A DNA stretch of 5,303 nt. Origin: Acidobacteriota bacterium (lineage in GTDB: Bacteria > Acidobacteriota > Terriglobia > UBA7540). Below, one piece after another: positions 1 to 3,916 of this stretch (positions are counted from its first letter, which is position 1; each line of letters starts with the position of its first letter). The stretch spans positions 1-5,303 of the forward strand of contig JAJXZM010000420.1 of the NCBI GenBank assembly GCA_021780055.1. Direction: 5' to 3'. Both the position numbers and the translations under genes were made by a program. Under the pieces are notes generated by a model. That model searched no databases. It saw only the letters and a program-made list of their open reading frames with translations, and had not been told where the DNA came from.

Positions 1-1109
1 TTGTTAAAGGCCCAGTTCTGGGTGTTGGCGGACAACAGCGTATTGGCGTCCGCGATTTTGAAGGTGACGTTATTGGAAACGCCGTTCAGGCCGGTGTTTG
101 TAACTGTATAGCTGAGCGTTGACCCGGGACAATACCAGCCCGGATAATTGGTGCAGTCCGAAATGCCGAGCGTCGCTGCGTCCAGGAAATAGATCGCGTT
201 GGAGCCACTGTCAATATAGCTGCTGGAATAGGAGACGCCATTGTAAACGCTTTGGAAATTTCCGGAGGCGTCCGTGGTGTAAACCTGGGCGCTGCCCACA
301 GCGTTGTCAGATTGCGTCCCAATGCCGAATATCAGCGAGCCGGACGCGCTAGGGGCCCCCGTGTCGGGAACCGACGGTAGGGAGATCAGCACCCCGTTGT
401 TGTCCTGCGGGAACATCCAAACGGGATTCTGAAGCTGGTACTGAACAGGGACCGTGGTGCTCTGGCAGACTGAGTTGGGGCAAAGGTAGTAAATGTTCGG
501 GGAGGTCGAAGTGGTGCAGGTTGCGCCGCAGTCCTGCTGGAAATTCCCGATTCCAAGAATGCCGTTGGCACCCAGCGCCGAAACCGTATTGTCGTTTACG
601 CCGCCGCCCGCACAAGCGCTTGGCACAGGGAACGACGGATTAGCGCTGATCAATTGGATCGGAACCGAGGACGCTTTTTCTCCGGCCATTTGGACGTCTG
701 CCGAGGCAACGGGGCCCCAGACGTAGGAACCGTCGGCAAAACCGACGCACTCTTGCAGCACGTTGCTGCTGCTGCTGTTATCCGTAATGGTGGGCAGTGA
801 GAGCGTGACAGCGGACGAAAGCAGGCGCAGGCCCTCGGACCCTGAGTCGACCAGAACGTTGGGAATGTCCTGGCAGGTTGAAGAGCCGGGGACGCAGATG
901 GTTACGGTTGTGAAGATCCCGTTGACATAATTATTGGCCGGCCCGCTATTGACTTCCACGGCCTGCGTGTTGTTTGCGGTGCTGGGCGTGGGGCTGGTGC
1001 TTGAACTGGAGCTGGAACCGCTGCCGCCGCATCCCGCCAATCCCAGGACCGCCACTGCAAGCAGGGAATAGAGAATGAACTGCGCGTACCCTTGTCTCGT
1101 TAGTTTCAC
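1..1109 (-). CDS. DUF3443-family lipoprotein, pepsin-like motif set (partial, C-terminus beyond window)
   Basis: The frame reads 369 codons from a GTG start and is still open at the window edge, so an estimated few tens of C-terminal residues are missing. Residues 10-27 are a hydrophobic signal ending in the lipobox L-A-G-C with the lipidated Cys at 27. A Ser/Thr/Pro-rich linker (about 28-48) follows, so the mature protein should sit on an envelope membrane. I recognise the body as DUF3443. Motifs in order are V-D-S-G-S (D88), F-A-D-G-S (124-128), A-D-V-Q-M-A-G (137-143), N-G-I-L-G-I-G (182-188), L-I-F-G-I-G (259-264) and I-D-S-G-S (D300). This order matches the catalytic and structural motifs of A1 (pepsin-type) aspartic proteases, so protease activity is an inference. 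Paired cysteines (C72/C79, C194/C198, C210/C215, C319/C327) suggest disulfides. The GTG start is preceded by GGAGGTGG and overlaps the upstream DUF2844 stop. Confidence 0.85.
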   Translation of the reverse strand, partial: MKLTRQGYAQFILYSLLAVAVLGLAGCGGSGSSSSSSTSPTPSTANNTQAVEVNSGPANNYVNGIFTTVTICVPGSSTCQDIPNVLVDSGSEGLRLLSSAVTLSLPTITDNSSSSNVLQECVGFADGSYVWGPVASADVQMAGEKASSVPIQLISANPSFPVPSACAGGGVNDNTVSALGANGILGIGNFQQDCGATCTTSTSPNIYYLCPNSVCQSTTVPVQYQLQNPVWMFPQDNNGVLISLPSVPDTGAPSASGSLIFGIGTQSDNAVGSAQVYTTDASGNFQSVYNGVSYSSSYIDSGSNAIYFLDAATLGISDCTNYPGWYCPGSTLSYTVTNTGLNGVSNNVTFKIADANTLLSANTQNWAFN

Positions 1110-1549
1110 CGCACCACCTCCGCTGGTACGTTTGCCGGCAGGAGGTTTGGTGCGTATGCGGCCCCGTGGAAGGAGCGCATATGCCCTCCGCTGAACAGAA
1201 CGAAGTTTTTTGTGCGGATTACCAGCAGCCCGCGCCGCCGTCGCTGCGCCTGCACCGCCTGCTGCAACTGCCCGTAGTACGATCCCAGCAACTGCTGTAA
1301 ATCAGGCAGAAAGGGACCTTGCCAGGAGACACCGAAAACCAGCCCGGCCGGCGAAACATATTCCTTGATGGTTTTGCCGTCGGCGGATCGAAGTTCCTTG
1401 ACCGAATAGCCCTGCCGGACCGTTTCGCTGAGCTGTGCACGCATGTGTTGCTGGTCTGTGGTTACTGAATTTGCGTATTCTCCCAGAACGGCCCATCCGG
1501 GGGCGCTTGCCAGGAGTAAGACAACAACAAGAGACAAAAGTATCTTCAT
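1106..1549 (-). CDS. DUF2844-family secreted protein
   Basis: This small exported protein of 147 residues belongs, as I recognise it, to the DUF2844 family, whose function is not known to me. Residues 1-20 form a signal peptide (M-K-I, a Leu/Val core, then A-P-G-W-A, with cleavage probable after A20), so it should be periplasmic. Conserved-looking blocks are E-Y-V-S-P-A-G (63-69), W-Q-G-P-F-L-P-D-L-Q-Q-L-L-G (76-89) and S-G-G-H-M-R-S-F-H-G (120-129), with an Arg run at 103-106. The frame stays open upstream to a TTG at 1597, but ATG 1549 is chosen because GGAGGAA lies just before it and the signal peptide starts there. Its TGA stop overlaps the GTG start of the DUF3443 gene by 4 bases. From memory, DUF2844 and DUF3443 genes also sit together in Burkholderia and relatives, which points to a shared role. 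Confidence 0.84.
   Translation of the reverse strand: MKILLSLVVVLLLASAPGWAVLGEYANSVTTDQQHMRAQLSETVRQGYSVKELRSADGKTIKEYVSPAGLVFGVSWQGPFLPDLQQLLGSYYGQLQQAVQAQRRRRGLLVIRTKNFVLFSGGHMRSFHGAAYAPNLLPANVPAEVVR
1114..1121 (-). promoter_or_regulatory. Ribosome binding site of the DUF3443 gene
   Basis: GGAGGTGG on the minus strand ends 4 bases before the GTG start. It lies inside the last codons of the DUF2844 gene, so ribosomes finishing that gene end within reach of this start (GTGA overlap). It decides the GTG start. Confidence 0.7.
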
Positions 1550-1550
1550 A

Positions 1551-1557
1551 TTCCTCC
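1551..1557 (-). promoter_or_regulatory. Ribosome binding site of the DUF2844 gene
   Basis: GGAGGAA on the minus strand lies immediately upstream of ATG 1549. It selects this start over the TTG at 1597, which lacks a comparable site and would put 16 polar residues before the signal peptide. Confidence 0.7.
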
Positions 1558-1606
1558 GGTCGACTTGAGTATCGGATGAACCCTGCAACTTCTGCAACGA
1601 GTGGGC

Positions 1607-2113
1607 TTATTCCTGTGGCGGGGGCGGCTGCGACCCTCCATTCATCATCCTGCCGCCTCGTCTGTCGCGCCGCATCTCCTGCATCTTTTCCCACTTCTTT
1701 TGCTGCTCAGGCGTCAGGACTTCCTTCATCTTCGCAAACGACTTCTCCCTGATTTCGCGGAATTTCGCAAAGCGGTCTTCGCGGGACATGGAAGTATCCT
1801 GCCGCAGGTCCATCATTTGCTTGTGCTGTTCCTCGATGATCGGCTTGATTTTGGCTTGCTGGTCCCCGGTCAGATCCAATTGTTTGGTCAGGCGGGCCAG
1901 CTGATCTTCCGGCGTCATGGGTCTGTGCATCTGCTGCCCTCCGTACTGTGGAAGCGGCGCGCCGGCGAGCATTTTGATTCCCATCAGGATCATAATGGCA
2001 ACTCCTGCCACCAACAGGAAGGTCTTTGTTTTCTGCGCCCGGCCTCCCGCCCTCCACTTCAGCAGTTGGGTGTTATCCAGTCCGAACGCTCTTCGTGTCT
2101 CGTTGGTCATCAT
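1607..2113 (-). CDS. Spy/CpxP-like LTxxQ protein, membrane-anchored
   Basis: The 168-residue product resembles Spy/CpxP (LTxxQ) periplasmic stress proteins, which are all-helical, bind unfolded proteins and, in CpxP, restrain an envelope-stress sensor. Residues 1-30 are polar and basic. Residues 31-52 are one hydrophobic segment without a clear cleavage site, so it is probably a signal anchor with the rest outside the inner membrane. Two LTxxQ motifs, L-T-G-D-Q (81-85) and L-T-P-E-Q (133-137), are separated by a charged, Lys/Glu/Met-rich helical region; the tail is Arg-rich, then Pro-rich. ATG 2113 is preferred over the upstream GTG 2149 because GAGGAG lies 7 bases upstream; ATG 2110 is also possible. 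It precedes DUF2844 by 57 bases on the same strand and may be co-transcribed with it. No anti-sigma or sigma gene is beside it. The family call is firm; the chaperone role is inferred. Confidence 0.82.
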   Translation of the reverse strand: MMTNETRRAFGLDNTQLLKWRAGGRAQKTKTFLLVAGVAIMILMGIKMLAGAPLPQYGGQQMHRPMTPEDQLARLTKQLDLTGDQQAKIKPIIEEQHKQMMDLRQDTSMSREDRFAKFREIREKSFAKMKEVLTPEQQKKWEKMQEMRRDRRGGRMMNGGSQPPPPQE

Positions 2114-2120
2114 CGTGCGT

Positions 2121-2126
2121 CTCCTC
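2121..2126 (-). promoter_or_regulatory. Ribosome binding site of the Spy-like gene
   Basis: GAGGAG on the minus strand is 7 bases from ATG 2113 and 10 bases from the adjacent ATG 2110. It favours 2113 and argues against the longer GTG-initiated frame from 2149, whose start lies upstream of this site. Confidence 0.65.
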
Positions 2127-2308
2127 GCGGGGCTTCGGAGCCTCGCCACGGCAGTTAGAGGTGTTACTCTGGGATAGACGCGGTCTGGAATCCTGCAGTT
2201 GCGTGGGGTTGGTTAAATCCATGTAAAAACCCGTGTTGCCCGTTTCACCCGCAGGCAAATCGGAGGGGTGCGGCAATCAAATATGCTCCGTGAGCGAAGC
2301 GCGCCTGG

Positions 2309-2322
2309 CGGAAAACTTTCCG
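2309..2322. repeat. Near-palindrome CGGAAAACTTTCCG, possible operator
   Basis: The 14 bases consist of two perfect 6-base arms (CGGAAA/TTTCCG) around a central AC. Its length and A-tract/T-tract layout resemble operators of LacI-family proteins such as PurR, but those usually have CG at the centre. It lies between the LacI gene and the Spy-like gene, about 195 bases upstream of the latter's start. Operator function is speculative. Confidence 0.3.
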
Positions 2323-2449
2323 TGGGGGCGGTTGGACAAATAAGCGATCGCTGTCAGGGGTGGTGAGCACGTGGCTGTATCACGGTGCCGTTTTGGCAGA
2401 ATTGACCGGGCTGGCACCATCGCGCGCTCTGGCGGTGGTCTAAAACTCT

Positions 2450-2464
2450 GGAACTCAAGGTTCC
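2450..2464 (-). terminator. Weak hairpin after the LacI gene
   Basis: On the minus strand, 15 bases after the LacI stop codon, GGAAC and GTTCC form a 5-base stem around a 5-base loop; a short T-containing run (GTTTT) starts 3 bases later. The stem is short and not GC-rich, so this is at best a weak intrinsic terminator. Confidence 0.25.
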
Positions 2465-2478
2465 TTGCTTGAATCTTC

Positions 2479-3567
2479 TTACAGCTTCTTGACGGTTTCG
2501 CGTACAACCAAGTCTGTAGAGAGCGTTTTTTCGACGAATGCCATCTCCGGATTTCGGAGTCGCTCCATCAGGGTTCTCAGGCAGACCTGCCCGATCTCTT
2601 CCTTACGGACGCGCACCGTCGTGAGCGGCGGATCCATCAGAGTGGCTTCTTCGCGGTCGTCAAAGCCAATCAGGCTGATGTCGTTTGGGACCTGAATCCC
2701 GCGGCGGCGGAATGATCGCCATAGACCATAGGCGACTTCGTCATTGACTGCGACCACGGCTGAAGGCAAAGGTTTTCGGGTCAAAATTGCGCTGCAGGCC
2801 CACTCGCCGTAGGCCACAAACCCAATCTGCTTCGGGGTGGTAATGACGTTGGGACTTATCCGGGCCTCATAGCAGGCCTTTAGGAAAGCACCGTGCCTTC
2901 TCTGGACCCAGGGGTAAGATTGGTCGCCGACGAAGACAATGTTCCGGTGGCCCTGAGTGATCACGTAACGGACGGCATCCAGTTCGCCCCGGAAGCCGTC
3001 AAACCCGACCTGGTCAAAGAACTTTTCACCCGTGAAATCATAAAGATTGTTGCCAAAAACTACGAACGGAATCTGCATCTTCTGAATACGCGTTAGGAAA
3101 TTCGGGTGGTTGGTTCCCGCCAGGATCAGGCCGTCAAACAACCCACGTTCCTCAAGAAGCGAGGGAAGCTCAATGTGGTGAGGAGCGGTTTTGGCGTCAT
3201 AACTGATAGCCGAAAAAAGGACGTGTTGCTTGAGTTCGATCGCGCTGTCTTCCACCCCTTGCAGTATCCGGGAGTGGAAGGCATTCGGAAACGTCCGGTT
3301 GCTGAGAAGAAAGCAGACAATTTCGGTGCGGGAACGGTGAATGCGCCGGGCCTGGGCGTTTGGCCGGAAATCCAGACGGCGGATGGCCAGGGCAACACGT
3401 TCTTGTGTGGCGGGACTGACCTGCGTGCCCCCATTGAGGACTCTGGAAACGGTCCCGATTCCAACCCCTGCGTCGCGGGCAACATCTCGAATCGTCGCAA
3501 TACTTCGAGCTTGATTCACGGCTTTGTTGCCCCCCTTTGAACTGTTGGTCCGACCCGCTTGGCTCAT
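2479..3567 (-). CDS. LacI-family transcriptional regulator
   Basis: This encodes a LacI/GalR-type DNA-binding regulator, 362 residues from ATG 3567. Residues 24-45 form the helix-turn-helix (I-R-D-V-A-R-D-A-G ... T-V-S-R-V-L-N). The hinge helix P-N-A-Q-A-R-R-I follows. The rest is a periplasmic-binding-protein-like effector domain with the family-typical A-V-N-D-E-V-A, I-S-L-I-G-F-D-D and P-P-L-T-T-V-R segments. GTG 3519 is an equally good start: it gives 346 residues with the DNA-binding domain at the very N-terminus and has AAAGGGGGG 10 bases upstream. The frame is open to ATG 3780, but the extra 71 residues lack family similarity and overlap the receptor promoter. It is divergent from the TonB-dependent receptor, its most likely target. 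Such regulators usually respond to sugars; the ligand here is unknown. The hinge residue that is normally Leu is Ile. Confidence 0.92.
   Translation of the reverse strand: MSQAGRTNSSKGGNKAVNQARSIATIRDVARDAGVGIGTVSRVLNGGTQVSPATQERVALAIRRLDFRPNAQARRIHRSRTEIVCFLLSNRTFPNAFHSRILQGVEDSAIELKQHVLFSAISYDAKTAPHHIELPSLLEERGLFDGLILAGTNHPNFLTRIQKMQIPFVVFGNNLYDFTGEKFFDQVGFDGFRGELDAVRYVITQGHRNIVFVGDQSYPWVQRRHGAFLKACYEARISPNVITTPKQIGFVAYGEWACSAILTRKPLPSAVVAVNDEVAYGLWRSFRRRGIQVPNDISLIGFDDREEATLMDPPLTTVRVRKEEIGQVCLRTLMERLRNPEMAFVEKTLSTDLVVRETVKKL
3530..3538 (-). promoter_or_regulatory. Shine-Dalgarno-like AAAGGGGGG for alternative LacI start
   Basis: This purine run on the minus strand is 10 bases upstream of GTG 3519, whereas ATG 3567 has only a GGGG one base away and no properly spaced site. 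It supports the shorter 346-residue LacI protein. Confidence 0.4.
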
Positions 3568-3656
3568 GCCCCGCTGCTCTAGAACAACTAGGATGCCTTT
3601 GCTCTTCAAATGGATGCCGATTATTCCATCTTCCTCGTAAGTAACCCATAGACGTG

Positions 3657-3687
3657 CGCGAAAAATTTTGGTTACCATCTCGCGAAA
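3657..3687. repeat. Direct repeat CGCGAAA upstream of receptor promoter
   Basis: CGCGAAA occurs at 3657-3663 and 3681-3687, each followed by a short A/T run, with starts 24 bases apart. The second copy ends 6 bases before the -35 element of the receptor promoter. They may be activator sites or an AT-rich upstream element; chance is possible. Confidence 0.35.
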
Positions 3688-3693
3688 TTTATC

Positions 3694-3723
3694 TTGACAA
3701 AGGTTCCAAGCCGTTGTTATATC
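3694..3723 (+). promoter_or_regulatory. Sigma70-type promoter for the TonB-dependent receptor
   Basis: A perfect -35 TTGACA (3694-3699) is followed after 18 bases by TATATC (3718-3723), a 4/6 match to the -10 consensus; TTATAT one base earlier would give 17-base spacing. AT-rich sequence lies just upstream. Transcription would start near 3730 and give a leader of about 187 nt before the receptor start. A 5-base dyad (AGCCG 3709-3713, CGGCT 3725-3729) is centred on the -10 element and could be an operator. The promoter lies within the over-long LacI open frame. Confidence 0.6.
3716..3721 (-). promoter_or_regulatory. Possible -10 element of the LacI gene
   Basis: TATAAC on the minus strand matches the -10 consensus at 5 of 6 positions and overlaps the -10 of the divergent receptor promoter. 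No good -35 is visible at 16-18 bases. If real, the two promoters would exclude each other. Confidence 0.25.
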
Positions 3724-3889
3724 TCGGCTGTTTAATTTGCATTGCGTTGGTGTTTTGGGACCTTTTCTTAGATTTCTCATTTGAAAACTGAGCAGACGTG
3801 AGGGAGGGCAAGCGTCTTCAGGAAAGGGCCTTGTGTCCTGACGTCCGCACCCGTATCCGGGACAATTCTCCTAAAAGAAAGTTAGAGAA

Positions 3890-3901
3890 ATGACTAGTTA
3901 A
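3890..3901 (+). other. Three-codon mini-ORF (M-T-S-stop) overlapping the receptor RBS
   Basis: ATG ACT AGT TAA is the only ATG-initiated frame in the predicted leader. The last base of its TAA stop is the first base of AGGAGG, so a ribosome terminating here would cover the receptor's binding site. It has only a weak site of its own (AGAG, 6 nt before the ATG). Function is speculative and it may be fortuitous. Confidence 0.25.
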
Positions 3902-3906
3902 GGAGG
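3901..3906 (+). promoter_or_regulatory. Ribosome binding site of the TonB-dependent receptor
   Basis: AGGAGG (AAGGAGG from 3900) is 10 bases from ATG 3917 and 4 bases from an in-frame TTG at 3911. ATG 3917 is preferred on start codon and spacing. Confidence 0.75.
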
Positions 3907-3916
3907 CAAATTGGAC

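Larger units (their letters stand above)
2114..2478. other. Intergenic region with small inverted repeats, no convincing gene
   Basis: These 365 bases separate the end of the LacI gene from the start of the Spy-like gene. Short open frames on either strand show no recognisable domain or good start site. The region must hold any promoter for the three-gene envelope group, unless that group is read through from the LacI gene, but I could not pick a confident -35/-10 pair. It contains a near-palindrome at 2309-2322, a perfect 10-base palindrome (AGCGATCGCT) at 2343-2352, and a 6-base inverted repeat (GGTGCC/GGCACC) at 2384-2389 and 2413-2418. Confidence 0.5.
3730..3916 (+). other. Long 5' leader of the receptor mRNA
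   Basis: The leader between the predicted transcription start and the receptor ATG holds a small hairpin (CCCG 3850-3853, CGGG 3858-3861), a CTCCT at 3868-3872 that can pair with AGGAG at 3901-3905 of the ribosome binding site, and a mini-ORF at 3890-3901. I do not recognise a known riboswitch. The leader end is set by the receptor start; its 5' end is inferred from the promoter. Confidence 0.35.

Noticed and set aside
759..780. Short trinucleotide repeat (GCT run) in the DUF3443 gene
   Set aside because: It encodes four Ser at residues 112-115 in a surface-like loop and is too short to suggest phase variation.
1601..2158. 185-residue open frame on the plus strand
   Set aside because: It is antisense to the Spy-like gene, has no recognisable domain, and its composition (Leu, His, Arg, Pro) is what the complement of a Lys/Glu/Gln/Met-rich gene would give.
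2073..2507. Two short minus-strand frames (2073-2276 and 2277-2507) between the Spy-like and LacI genes
   Set aside because: Neither has a good ribosome binding site, domain or signal peptide, and the first overlaps the start of the Spy-like gene in another frame.
3106..3540. 144-residue plus-strand frame opposite the LacI gene
   Set aside because: It is antisense to the strongly conserved LacI effector domain and has no recognisable features.
3911..3913. TTG as the receptor start codon
   Set aside because: It is only 4 bases from AGGAGG; the in-frame ATG at 3917 is a better codon at acceptable spacing.
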